A stretch of 64,000 nucleotides of DNA, from contig CALVPT010000001.1 of NCBI GenBank assembly GCA_944354125.1, positions 62,001-126,000 of the forward strand. Direction: 5' to 3'. Position numbers and translations under genes: made by a program. A model generated the notes under the pieces. That model did no database searches and had not been told where the DNA came from. It worked only from the letters and a program-made list of their open reading frames with translations. The DNA comes from an uncultured Clostridia bacterium (GTDB taxonomy: Bacteria > Bacillota > Clostridia > Christensenellales > Borkfalkiaceae). Below, one piece after another: positions 1 to 7,160 of the stretch. Positions within the stretch are counted from its first letter, which is position 1; each line of letters opens with the position of its first letter.

Positions 1-493
1 GAAAAAGTTATTTATAATCGGCGGTCCTATGGGAGTGGGCAAAACGGCCATCTGCCAAAATATGAAAAATAAGTTGGATAACTGCGTTTTTCTTGACGGG
101 GACTGGTGTTGGGATGCCCATCCGTTTCTGGTAACAGAAGAAACGAAAAAGATGGTAACGGATAATATCTGTTTTCTGCTCAATCAGTTTATTCATTGCT
201 CAGCCTATAAAAATATAGTGTTTTGCTGGGTTATGCACGAGCAGTCTATAATCGATACCATACTTGCCCGTTTAGATACGACTGATTGCAAAGTCCATAC
301 AATATCCCTGATTTGCTCTCCCGATACTCTTGTATCTCTCTTAAAAAAAGACATAGCTATGGGTATTCGTTCTGAAGACGTTATCGAACGTAGTCTTAGC
401 AGATTGTACTCTTTCAATGGGATTAACACAACTAAAATTCAAACCGATAATCGAAGCATAGACCTGATTTCGGATATGATTATATCCCTTTAA
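1..493 (+). CDS. P-loop nucleotide kinase-like protein, 5' truncated by the window edge
   Basis: The reading frame is open from base 2, so the true start lies outside the window. The visible N-terminus is a hydrophobic strand followed by a Walker A loop, GGPMGVGKTA. A predicted small alpha/beta fold follows, with an LDGDW segment in the place where small-molecule and nucleotide kinases have an acidic substrate-binding residue. The visible part is about 163 residues, a usual size for AAA_33-like or chloramphenicol-phosphotransferase-like kinases. The substrate cannot be read from the sequence. It stops at TAA 491-493, and no gene follows for about 700 bases. It may be accessory cargo of the mobilizable region to the right or resident chromosome; the window does not decide. 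Confidence 0.7.
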   Translation, partial: KKLFIIGGPMGVGKTAICQNMKNKLDNCVFLDGDWCWDAHPFLVTEETKKMVTDNICFLLNQFIHCSAYKNIVFCWVMHEQSIIDTILARLDTTDCKVHTISLICSPDTLVSLLKKDIAMGIRSEDVIERSLSRLYSFNGINTTKIQTDNRSIDLISDMIISL

Positions 494-538
494 CCCGATA
501 AAACGACAAAAAATTACAAACAAATGTTTATATTTCTA

Positions 539-567
539 TTGACATTGATAGCTTTATATGATATAAT
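539..567 (+). promoter_or_regulatory. Consensus sigma-A promoter for the structured transcript at about 570-985
   Basis: TTGACA at 539-544 and TATAAT at 562-567 are separated by exactly 17 bases. Both hexamers match the vegetative consensus perfectly. No credible protein start lies close downstream; instead a string of strong hairpins begins at 570. Expected transcription start is about 573-575. Confidence 0.8.
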
Positions 568-569
568 GC

Positions 570-985
570 GAGAGTACGGGCGGATATGTTGCCTGTGCTC
601 TTTTTCCGTACCTTTGAGTACGGATACTCTCCCTTTAAGAGAGGGTTAGCGCAGATATGACTGCGCCGCAGAGCGCAAAGCTCTGTAAGGATTTCAGCGC
701 AAGATGCGCTGCACCCGAGCCGTCTGAAAGACGCGCCACGAAAGGGTTTTGTAAGCGTACAATTTTTACGCGCAAAACCTCTGGTCGTCTTTCTTCGAGC
801 GAAGACAGGCTTATTTTGTGTTACAGTTTTTTCGAAATAAGTCGTTATCACCTTCGTTCGGAAAAGATGTGCGATGAAAGGCTTTTATTGTTGTACAATT
901 TTTTAGCGAACAAGCCTAAAATATCTCGCATTTTTGGACGCGCCTTGATGGGGTTTTTTAGCGTACAAATTTTCAGATAACCGAG
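570..985 (+). ncRNA. Candidate structured non-coding RNA with serial hairpins
   Basis: Directly seen perfect stems: 606-611/618-623, 649-654/661-666, 669-674/680-685, 695-700/706-711, 721-725/729-733 and 792-797/800-805. Bases 570-576 can pair with 625-631, and 627-631 can instead pair with 639-643, so the 5' end has two exclusive folds. From about 740 a hairpin carrying GTACAATTTT-like sequence recurs three times (around 757, 892 and 963) with different closing stems: GGTTTTG/CAAAACC, AGGCT/AGCCT and GGTT/AACC. The overlapping ORFs on both strands have no recognisable family and no ribosome binding site. The combination of a consensus promoter, dense local pairing and repeats argues for RNA rather than protein. 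The 3' end is undefined. It matches no RNA family that I recognise. Confidence 0.5.
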
Positions 986-1168
986 GGAGAACAAAAGTAA
1001 ACAAACCTAAAATTACATAGAATGGCTAACCACCATAGAGCTTACAGCTAAATAAGGTTTTAAGTCGGTGATCGCGTTACAAGCATCAGCGGCTTTTTTG
1101 CGTTCTTTTTTAGGCTATCAAGCCCATGATTTTGCTAGTGGGTAAAGATAAATAAAACAGATCAGGAG

Positions 1169-1270
1169 ATGAAAAATGAACAAGCAAACGACAATCAGAC
1201 CGCCGTAAATCAGACAAGCAAACGGAAATTACTGAGCAATCAAAAGTCTGATTTTGGCAAGCAAACTTGA
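1169..1270 (+). CDS. Putative 33-residue hydrophilic peptide upstream of the relaxase
   Basis: ATG 1169 opens a frame reading MKNEQANDNQT and ending in GKQT before TGA 1268-1270. A CAGGAG motif (1163-1168) touches the ATG directly, which is too close for normal initiation. The better-spaced ATG at 1176 is in another frame and makes only ten residues. Composition (Asn, Gln, Lys rich) resembles small proteins of mobile elements, but there is no recognisable domain. Coding status is doubtful. Confidence 0.25.
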   Translation: MKNEQANDNQTAVNQTSKRKLLSNQKSDFGKQT

Positions 1271-1304
1271 AGGCATTATTGATACTTCTTCTACTTCGTG
1301 GGTT

Positions 1305-1502
1305 CGAAGTATAGCTCACTATACTTCGCAAGCGAAGTACCGTTCGCTTTGCCGAGGGCTTTTAACACAAAACAACGGCGCAAGCAGGGTTTCCCTGCGC
1401 AAGCGCACCGCATTTGCGCATACCTGCGCCTCAGTAGGTGAAGGTGGCGCAATTATGTAATCGAGAGCGTTTTAAAATTGCGCCATCGAGGGCAACGCCC
1501 TC
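1305..1502. promoter_or_regulatory. Hairpin cluster, candidate transfer origin (oriT) of the MobV element
   Basis: Inverted repeats seen directly: 1305-1314/1319-1328 (10 bp, 4-base loop CTCA), overlapping CTTCGCAAGCGAAG at 1324-1337, GCAGGG/CCCTGC around 1384-1399, a 10 bp pair TGGCGCAATT (1445-1454)/AATTGCGCCA (1476-1485), and GAGGGC AAC GCCCTC at 1488-1502. The relaxase gene starts about 40 to 65 bases further on. MobV relaxases nick at inverted repeats located just upstream of their own gene, so this is where oriT is expected. The nick site itself is not identifiable by eye. Confidence 0.45.
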
Positions 1503-1541
1503 AAATCACGAAAAATATCGGCGACACCAGCCGAGATTTTT

Positions 1542-2618
1542 GTGAACTTATACAAGGAGGTAAAAATTATAAGCTACTTAGTTTGTCACATGGAAAAATA
1601 TCACAAGACGGACATTGCGCCCGTCGAACAGGAGAACGAACGAGACGAAAACTATCTTGCAAACAATCCGCAGATAGACTGCACTCGCACTCGGAACAAT
1701 TACAATGTTATTAAGCGACAATGCTCCTACACGCAGCACATTAACCGCAGAATAGCGGAACTCGACTTGCCTACAAAAGTTCGCAAGGACGCAGTTCTGA
1801 TGTGTTCCTTTGTCGTGGGTTCGGACAGAGAGTTCTTCAAAAATCTGTCGGCACGGGAACAGGAAAAATTCTTTGCGGATTGCACCCGCTTCTTTGCGGA
1901 CAGATACGGTGAGGAGAATATTATTTCCGCCGTAGTCCACATGGACGAAACTACGCCGCATTTGCATCTGAACTTAATCCCGATTGCAGACGGCAGGCTC
2001 TGCGCCAAGCAACTGTTTGACCGCAAGGCGCTGCAATCCTTGCAGACAGACTTTCATTCTGTCGTGGGTAAGAAATGGAACTTGCAACGCGGCAAGGAAG
2101 GCAGTATCGCAAAACATCTTGACACAATGTCGTACAAGGTCAAAAAGATGAAAGACGAAGCCGTAGCCGCCATGTTGCAGGCATCCGAGGCCGAAAGGCG
2201 AAAAGAAGCCGCAGAGCAAAGCCAAGCCCACGCGAAACAAGTCACGCATGAGCTCGAAGAAAAACGTGAGCAATTACAACGCGAAGTTGCTCCTCTCCAA
2301 GCCGCAGCGGACGTTGCACAGGAATACAACGCAGGAAAACGTAAGCCGAACAAGAAAGACGTACCTGCACTTGCCGCTGACAACGCACGGCTCAGACAAG
2401 AGCTTGAATACAGCATAAAAGATCAGCACGACGTCTTTCAGCTCTATCAAAAGACCGAGCGAGAGAGGCTGTCGCTCCAAGAGGACGCCAAGACTTTGAG
2501 AGAGCTACGAGAGCAAGCGCCGGACAAACTTCGGGAAGCGTTAGCAACTGTCGAGAAAAGAAAGGCGGCAAAGCGCTCGTCACCTTTCAAATCGTCGGGC
2601 AACGGTTGGAGCAAGTAA
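1542..2618 (+). CDS. MobV-family relaxase (Mob/Pre plasmid recombination protein)
   Basis: The enzyme nicks oriT and pilots single-stranded DNA during mobilization. The N-terminal half matches Mob_Pre: SYLVCHMEKYHK at the start, an RNNYNV segment, an RKDAVLM block, and the metal-binding HMDETTPHLHLNLIP motif around residues 133-147, which corresponds to the HxDExxPHxH signature. Residues about 210-345 are charged and predicted coiled coil, as in other MobV tails. The length of about 350 residues is at the short end of the family. The listed start is GTG 1542, but the best Shine-Dalgarno (AAGGAGGT, 1554-1561) points to ATT 1566 or ATA 1569, which is also where homologues begin (ISY...). No conjugation genes are visible, so the element would be mobilizable rather than self-transmissible. 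Confidence 0.9.
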   Translation: MNLYKEVKIISYLVCHMEKYHKTDIAPVEQENERDENYLANNPQIDCTRTRNNYNVIKRQCSYTQHINRRIAELDLPTKVRKDAVLMCSFVVGSDREFFKNLSAREQEKFFADCTRFFADRYGEENIISAVVHMDETTPHLHLNLIPIADGRLCAKQLFDRKALQSLQTDFHSVVGKKWNLQRGKEGSIAKHLDTMSYKVKKMKDEAVAAMLQASEAERRKEAAEQSQAHAKQVTHELEEKREQLQREVAPLQAAADVAQEYNAGKRKPNKKDVPALAADNARLRQELEYSIKDQHDVFQLYQKTERERLSLQEDAKTLRELREQAPDKLREALATVEKRKAAKRSSPFKSSGNGWSK

Positions 2619-2651
2619 AACTGAATAACCGCTAAAAAGGAGGAAAACGTA

Positions 2652-2696
2652 TTGAACAGAATACATAATTACGGGGAATGGCGAGAAAGAAACTAG
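2652..2696 (+). CDS. Possible 14-residue leader peptide with strong ribosome binding site
   Basis: AAAGGAGG at 2637-2644 is followed at good distance by TTG 2652, which opens LNRIHNYGEWRERN and stops at TAG 2694-2696. The stop lies 17 bases inside the next ORF (ATG 2678), which has no ribosome binding site of its own. The arrangement suits translational coupling. No family is recognised. Confidence 0.3.
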   Translation: MNRIHNYGEWRERN

Positions 2697-2863
2697 TTCA
2701 TACTGACTTTGATATTCCTGATTACCAAATAGAATCTCTTGCGAGAGTTTTGTTACCGCAAATCAGGGCATATCTTCTGTCCGAACAAGGACAAAATGAC
2801 TATGCCGAATGGTCGGCAAGTCGACAACTGAATACAAAACTTAATAATAATTTATCCCTTTAA
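2678..2863 (+). CDS. Small hypothetical protein of the mobilizable element
   Basis: A 61-residue protein, hydrophilic at both ends, with an amphipathic middle (YQIESLARVLLPQIRAYL) that is probably helical. No family is recognised. It follows the relaxase by 59 bases on the same strand and precedes the element's terminator, so it is likely co-transcribed with it. An in-frame TAA at 2666 excludes a longer N-terminus. Initiation probably depends on coupling with the overlapping leader ORF at 2652. Confidence 0.5.
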   Translation: MARKKLVHTDFDIPDYQIESLARVLLPQIRAYLLSEQGQNDYAEWSASRQLNTKLNNNLSL

Positions 2864-2997
2864 AAAGTACAGGGAACGCCGCTATATAAGTTGCGGCGAG
2901 AGGAAATCGCTGAAAGTTGCGGTATATAAGTTAGTAAAAATCGAAATTATCGAGTTACGCCGTAGAAGAAAAAGACTATGATGATAAAAACGGCGAG

Positions 2998-3032
2998 GCG
3001 GGCAGAGCGAAATTCGCTCTGCCCGCTATTTT
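2998..3032 (+). terminator. Rho-independent terminator of the mobilizable element
   Basis: A 14-base arm GCGGGCAGAGCGAA (2998-3011) is perfectly complementary to 3013-3026 and is followed by TATTTTT. It closes the relaxase transcription unit and separates it from the tRNA gene on the opposite strand. Confidence 0.85.
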
Positions 3033-3118
3033 TATGTTCGGAATCTTTTAAATTCCTCAATATAGCAAAATAGCCCGAACATTCTTTTTATGGTAAAGAA
3101 GTTCAAGCTATTATGACT

Positions 3119-3201
3119 TGGTGCGGATAACAGGAGTTGAACCTGCATGGTCGCCCACTGGAACCTGAAACCAGCGCGTCTGCCAATTCCGCCATATCCG
3201 C
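3119..3201 (-). tRNA. tRNA-Leu (anticodon CAG)
   Basis: On the minus strand the acceptor GCGGATA pairs with TATCCGC, followed by discriminator A and an encoded CCA. The D-arm reads GGCGGAATTGGCAGACGCG, typical of leucine tRNAs. The anticodon loop TTCAGGT gives CAG. A long variable arm (GTGGGCGACCATG) and a GGTTCAACTCC T-arm are present. The top pair of the anticodon stem is T-T. The 3' end faces the mobilizable region at lower coordinates, the usual geometry for integration into a tRNA gene. Confidence 0.95.
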
Positions 3202-3213
3202 ATAAACAAGTGA

Positions 3214-3242
3214 ATTATAAAGGAAATAAATCTCTCTGTCAA
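3214..3242 (-). promoter_or_regulatory. Promoter of tRNA-Leu
   Basis: On the minus strand TTGACA (3242-3237) and TATAAT (3219-3214) are separated by 17 bases, both perfect consensus, about 13 bases before the mature 5' end. Confidence 0.8.
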
Positions 3243-3290
3243 GCAAATTGCAACATAATATTTTTTTGATGAAAATCTGTATTGATTGTA

Positions 3291-3307
3291 TTGTTAAAAA
3301 ATCACAA
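3291..3307. promoter_or_regulatory. Possible Rex-like redox operator upstream of adhE
   Basis: TTGTTA at 3291-3296 and TCACAA at 3302-3307 form an imperfect dyad resembling a Rex box. Rex controls adhE by NADH/NAD+ ratio in many Clostridia. The spacer here is 5 rather than 6 bases and the arms differ, so this is weak. Confidence 0.25.
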
Positions 3308-3383
3308 ACGCCTTCATAACTTAACATATTTAAAACAAAAAATAAATTTGGGTTTAAATTTTCCCGAAAGTTCCTTTTTTTGG

Positions 3384-3426
3384 TATAATCATTTTGACAA
3401 TATAATTTTAAAAAATTATGTCAAAA
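3384..3426 (+). promoter_or_regulatory. adhE promoter -10 element and 5' leader inverted repeat
   Basis: TATAAT at 3384-3389 is a perfect -10 box, but the -35 region (TTCCCG, 3361-3366) is poor, suggesting an activated promoter. Immediately after it TTTTGACA (3392-3399) pairs with TGTCAAAA (3419-3426), and TAATTTT (3403-3409) with AAAATTA (3412-3418). The dyad spans the expected transcription start, so it may be an operator or a 5' stabilising hairpin. Confidence 0.5.
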
Positions 3427-3445
3427 AACTAACAGGAGATTTTTT

Positions 3446-6058
3446 ATGGTTTTTAAACTTGATTACGGCATTTGCGACAGCGTTGAAAAGCTTGAAGCAG
3501 AACTGAAAAGAGTAAGAGAAGCGCAGAAGATTTATGCGACCTACACGCAAGAACAGGTCGACAAGATCTTCCTTGCCTGCGCGACAGCGGCAAATAAAAT
3601 GCGCATACCCCTTGCCAAGCTCGCAGTAGAGGAAACCGGAATGGGCGTAGTGGAAGATAAGGTTATCAAAAATCACTATGCTGCCGAATACATCTACAAT
3701 AAGTACAAGTTCACAAAGACCTGCGGTGTTATCGAAGAGGATAAGGCATACGGCATTACGAAGATTGCCGAGCCTATCGGCGTTATCGGCGCGGTCATTC
3801 CTACCACGAATCCCACATCTACGGCGATATTCAAAACGCTGCTCTGTTTAAAGACCAGAAACGGCTGTATTATAAGCCCTCACCCCAGAGCTAAAGGCTC
3901 TACGATTGCGGCTGCAAAAGTAGTTTATGAGGCTGCAGTTGAAGCAGGCGCTCCCGAAGGCATAATCAGCTGGATAGATATTCCCTCGCTCGATATGACG
4001 ACAATGCTCATGGCAAGCGTAGATACAATTCTCGCAACGGGCGGCCCCGGAATGGTTAGGGCGGCTTATTCGAGCGGTAAGCCCGCGCTCGGCGTAGGTG
4101 CAGGCAATACTCCCGCAATCATCGACGAAAGCGCCGACATACTTTTGGCGGTAAATTCCATAATCCACAGCAAGACCTTCGATAACGGCATGATCTGCGC
4201 ATCCGAGCAGTCCGTCATCGTCGCAGATAAAATCTACGACAAGGTAAAGAAGGAATTCGCCTACAGAGGCTGCTACTTCCTCAAGGGAGAGGAACTTGAC
4301 AAAGTAAGAAAGACGATTATAATTAACGGTGCGCTCAACGCAAAGATAGTCGGACAGAGCGCATTCAAGATTGCCGCGCTTGCAGGCGTAAAAGTTCCCG
4401 AAACGACAAAGGTTCTCATCGGCGAAGTTGAATCGGTCGAGCTCTCCGAAGAGTTTGCTCACGAAAAGCTTTCCCCCGTACTTGCAATGTACAGGGCGGC
4501 TAGCTTCGAAGATGCCGTTGCAAAGGCTGAAAGGCTGGTTGCAGACGGCGGCTACGGTCACACTTCGTCCATCTATCTTGACGTGCCTACGGGACAGAAG
4601 AAGCTCGAAGTCTTCCGCGAGGCAATGAAGACCTGCCGTATTCTCGTAAATACTCCCTCGTCCCAGGGCGGCATAGGCGACCTTTACAACTTCAAACTTA
4701 CTCCTTCGCTGACGCTCGGTTGCGGCTCTTGGGGCGGCAACTCGGTTTCCGAAAACGTCGGCGTTAAGCACCTGCTCAATATAAAGACCGTTGCTGAAAG
4801 GAGAGAAAATATGTTGTGGTTCAGAGCACCCCAGAAGGTTTATTTGAAGAGAGGCTGTCTGCCCGTTGCTCTTGACGAGCTCAAGACGGTCATGGGCAAG
4901 AAGAGGGCGTTCATTGTCACCGATACGTTCCTCTACAAAAGCGGATTTACTTCCTGCATAACCGACAAGCTCGACGAAATGGGCATCCAGCACGCTACGT
5001 TCTTCAACGTTGCTCCCGATCCCACGCTTGCATGCGCTCTCGAGGGCGTAGAGCAGATGAGAGCTTTCCAGCCCGATACGATTATCGCGCTCGGCGGCGG
5101 CTCTGCAATGGATGCAGGCAAGATTATGTGGGTTCTCTATGAGCACCCCGAAGCTGACTTCCTCGACATGGCTATGCGTTTCGTGGATATCAGAAAGCGT
5201 ATATACACCTTCCCCAAGATGGGTGAAAAGGCATACTTCATTGCAATTCCCACGTCGGCAGGTACGGGTTCCGAAGTTACTCCTTTCGCCGTAATTACCG
5301 ATGAAAAGACGGGCATCAAGTATCCTCTTGCAGACTATGAACTCATGCCCAACATGGCTATAATCGATACCGACCTTCATATGTCTGCACCCAAGGGACT
5401 GACTGCGGCATCGGGCATCGACGCCGTAACCCATGCGCTCGAGGCAATAGCTTCCGTAATGGCAACCGACTATACCGACGGTCTTGCAAAGCAGGCGCTC
5501 AAGGTAATATTCGAATATCTTCCCAGAGCATATAACAACGGACTTACCGATTATGAGGCAAGGGAGAAGATGGCAAATGCGGCAACCATGGCAGGCATGG
5601 CTTTCGCAAATGCATTCCTCGGCGTATGCCACTCCATGGCGCACAAGCTCGGCGCGTTCCATCATCTGCCTCACGGCATAGCAAACGCTCTCATGATAGA
5701 CGAAGTTCTTCGCTTCAATGCAGCAGAGGCTCCCGCAAAGATGGGCATGTTCAGCCAGTATGACCATCCCAAGACGCTCCGTCGCTATGCCGAGGTTGCA
5801 GAAAGCCTCGGACTCGGCGGCAAGAACGACGAAGAAAAGCTTGAAAATCTCATCAAGGCAATAGATAAGCTCAAGGAAAAGGTCGGCATCAAGAAGACGA
5901 TTAAGGAATACAATATCGACGAGGCTGACTTCCTTGCACGCCTCGACGACATGGTTGAGCAGGCGTTCGACGACCAGTGCACCGGTGCAAATCCCCGTTA
6001 TCCTCTCATGAGCGAAATCAAGGAAATGTACCTCAACGCTTACTACGGCAAAAACTGA
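3446..6058 (+). CDS. adhE: Bifunctional acetaldehyde-CoA / alcohol dehydrogenase AdhE
   Basis: Reduces acetyl-CoA to acetaldehyde and then ethanol with two NADH, the main ethanol-forming NAD+ regeneration step in anaerobes. Residues 1 to about 440 are the aldehyde dehydrogenase half, with the catalytic cysteine in NGMICASEQS (about Cys251). Residues about 450-870 are the iron-dependent alcohol dehydrogenase half, with the nucleotide motif GGGSAMDAGK near 550, GTGSEVTPFAVITD, and iron-binding histidines in AFHHLPHG near 737. The length of 870 is normal, and both domains look complete. The start follows AACAGGAG at good spacing. Codon choice is strongly biased, as in highly expressed genes. A phosphotransferase-like gene follows after 23 bases. 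Confidence 0.97.
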   Translation: MVFKLDYGICDSVEKLEAELKRVREAQKIYATYTQEQVDKIFLACATAANKMRIPLAKLAVEETGMGVVEDKVIKNHYAAEYIYNKYKFTKTCGVIEEDKAYGITKIAEPIGVIGAVIPTTNPTSTAIFKTLLCLKTRNGCIISPHPRAKGSTIAAAKVVYEAAVEAGAPEGIISWIDIPSLDMTTMLMASVDTILATGGPGMVRAAYSSGKPALGVGAGNTPAIIDESADILLAVNSIIHSKTFDNGMICASEQSVIVADKIYDKVKKEFAYRGCYFLKGEELDKVRKTIIINGALNAKIVGQSAFKIAALAGVKVPETTKVLIGEVESVELSEEFAHEKLSPVLAMYRAASFEDAVAKAERLVADGGYGHTSSIYLDVPTGQKKLEVFREAMKTCRILVNTPSSQGGIGDLYNFKLTPSLTLGCGSWGGNSVSENVGVKHLLNIKTVAERRENMLWFRAPQKVYLKRGCLPVALDELKTVMGKKRAFIVTDTFLYKSGFTSCITDKLDEMGIQHATFFNVAPDPTLACALEGVEQMRAFQPDTIIALGGGSAMDAGKIMWVLYEHPEADFLDMAMRFVDIRKRIYTFPKMGEKAYFIAIPTSAGTGSEVTPFAVITDEKTGIKYPLADYELMPNMAIIDTDLHMSAPKGLTAASGIDAVTHALEAIASVMATDYTDGLAKQALKVIFEYLPRAYNNGLTDYEAREKMANAATMAGMAFANAFLGVCHSMAHKLGAFHHLPHGIANALMIDEVLRFNAAEAPAKMGMFSQYDHPKTLRRYAEVAESLGLGGKNDEEKLENLIKAIDKLKEKVGIKKTIKEYNIDEADFLARLDDMVEQAFDDQCTGANPRYPLMSEIKEMYLNAYYGKN

Positions 6059-6081
6059 ATTGATACAGGAGGAAATAATTT

Positions 6082-6831
6082 ATGAAATTAGACAATTTAG
6101 TTGCTTCCCGTCCCGACAAGGAGATGTACAGAACCGAAGAGGGGTTCGTTAAGGTCTTCAACGCCGATTATTCCAAGGCTGACATCCTCAACGAAGCTCT
6201 CAATCAGGCGAGAGTAGAGGAAACCGACCTCAATATACCCAAGATTAAGGCAATCGAGGTGGTGAACGGCAAGTGGGCGATAGTCATGGACTATATCGAG
6301 GGCAAGACTCTCGGAACGCTCATCAAGGAAAATCCCGACAAGAAGGACGAATATCTCGAATTCTTTGTAGACCTTCAGATAAGCGTGCTTTCCAAGAAGG
6401 TTCCCATGCTCAACAAGCTCAAGGACAAGATGAACGCAAGGATAAGCGCGGCAGATCTCACGGCAACGACGAGATATGACCTTCACATGCGCCTTGATTC
6501 CATGCCCAAGCACCTTCGTCTCTGCCACGGCGACTTCCATCCCAACAATATCATAATAACCGATGACGGTACGCCTTACATAATCGACTGGTCGCACGCG
6601 ACTCAGGGCAACTCCTCGGCGGACGTTGCAAGAACCTACCTTGAGTTCTATCTCGAAGGCAAGGAGGAAATTGCAGAGAAGTACCTCAACCTGTACTGCC
6701 TCAAGACGGATACCGCAAAGCAGTACGTGCAGAAGTGGATTCCCATCGTAGCCGCATCCAGACTTACCAAGGCAAAGAAGGAGGAAGAGGCATTCCTCCG
6801 CAAGTGGATCGACGTCGTTGATTATCAGTAA
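6082..6831 (+). CDS. Aminoglycoside phosphotransferase-family (APH/choline kinase-like) kinase
   Basis: The fold is that of small-molecule kinases. The Brenner motif CHGDFHPNN puts the catalytic aspartate at Asp151, and the metal-binding IIDWSHA puts Asp169 where it should be. The N-terminal lobe contains AIVMDYIEGKTL, the hinge preceding the catalytic lobe. The substrate cannot be read; members of this group phosphorylate sugars, choline, homoserine or antibiotics, and resistance should not be assumed. It has AGGAGG before ATG 6082, follows adhE by 23 bases and shares its terminator, so the two are probably one transcript. A metabolic role linked to fermentation is more likely than antibiotic resistance, but this is inference. 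Confidence 0.8.
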   Translation: MKLDNLVASRPDKEMYRTEEGFVKVFNADYSKADILNEALNQARVEETDLNIPKIKAIEVVNGKWAIVMDYIEGKTLGTLIKENPDKKDEYLEFFVDLQISVLSKKVPMLNKLKDKMNARISAADLTATTRYDLHMRLDSMPKHLRLCHGDFHPNNIIITDDGTPYIIDWSHATQGNSSADVARTYLEFYLEGKEEIAEKYLNLYCLKTDTAKQYVQKWIPIVAASRLTKAKKEEEAFLRKWIDVVDYQ

Positions 6832-6844
6832 TATGTAACGCAAA

Positions 6845-6876
6845 AAGCTGCGAAATTCAATTTCGCAGCTTTTTTC
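6845..6876 (+). terminator. Terminator of the adhE transcription unit
   Basis: AAGCTGCGAAATT (6845-6857) pairs perfectly with 6859-6871 and is followed by TTTTTC. It lies just after the stop codon of the kinase-like gene. Confidence 0.85.
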
Positions 6877-6936
6877 TTTGAGTTCAAAAAAATTTAAAAA
6901 TTATGTATTTTTTTTGTATTTTTTCCCTAATCGGTC

Positions 6937-6965
6937 TTGAAAATTTTCTGCCGTTGTGCTAGAAT
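6937..6965 (+). promoter_or_regulatory. Promoter of the glycogen operon leader
   Basis: TTGAAA at 6937-6942 and TAGAAT at 6960-6965 are 17 bases apart, a strong sigma-A promoter. The start codon of glgC is about 300 bases downstream, so the transcript has a long untranslated leader. Confidence 0.75.
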
Positions 6966-6971
6966 AAATAA

Positions 6972-7160
6972 GGTATTGATAGAAAGCATTTTCCTTACCC
7001 TTAAAAATCGCTTTAGGGTAAGGGGAGTTATGTCGATTTGTCTGCCGGGTCAGCTGTTTTTATGAACGCGAAATGTAAATTTTCGCGGAGCGGCGGGACG
7101 GGACAAGTCGCTGCAATATGCCTTGTTGCCGCCTTGACGCGTGCGGCGTCTTCGGCAGGT
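6972..7160 (+). ncRNA. Candidate structured leader RNA of the glg operon
   Basis: A first hairpin pairs CCTTACCCT (6993-7001) with AGGGTAAGG (7015-7023). A second, multibranched unit is closed by CTGCCG (7042-7047) with CGGCAG (7153-7158) and contains three helices: CGCGAAA/TTTCGCG (7067-7073/7081-7087), GGCGG plus ACAAG with CTTGT plus CCGCC (7092-7107/7122-7133), and GACGC/GCGTC (7136-7140/7146-7150). The closed four-way layout between a strong promoter and a biosynthetic operon is riboswitch-like. It does not match the core of any riboswitch class I can recall, and a stand-alone small RNA is an alternative. From 7160 to glgC the leader is AT-rich without an obvious terminator. Confidence 0.5.

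Noticed and set aside
29..493. Start of the first gene at ATG 29
   Set aside because: The Walker A loop would be cut; the frame is open to the window edge, so the start lies outside.
657..980. 107-codon plus-strand ORF and the overlapping minus-strand ORF at 528-851
   Set aside because: No ribosome binding site, no family, and the DNA is dominated by inverted repeats; treated as structured RNA candidate instead.
3848..5767. 639-codon open frame antisense to adhE
   Set aside because: It mirrors the codon bias of adhE, has no family resemblance and lacks a ribosome binding site; adhE is certain on the plus strand.
6082..6831. Antibiotic resistance phosphotransferase
   Set aside because: Only the general kinase fold is shown; the context with adhE suggests metabolism and no resistance-specific features are visible.
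6972..7160. Known riboswitch classes (c-di-GMP, c-di-AMP, ZTP, SAM) or 4.5S/tmRNA/RNase P
   Set aside because: Their conserved cores were not found by eye; 6S RNA could not be excluded.
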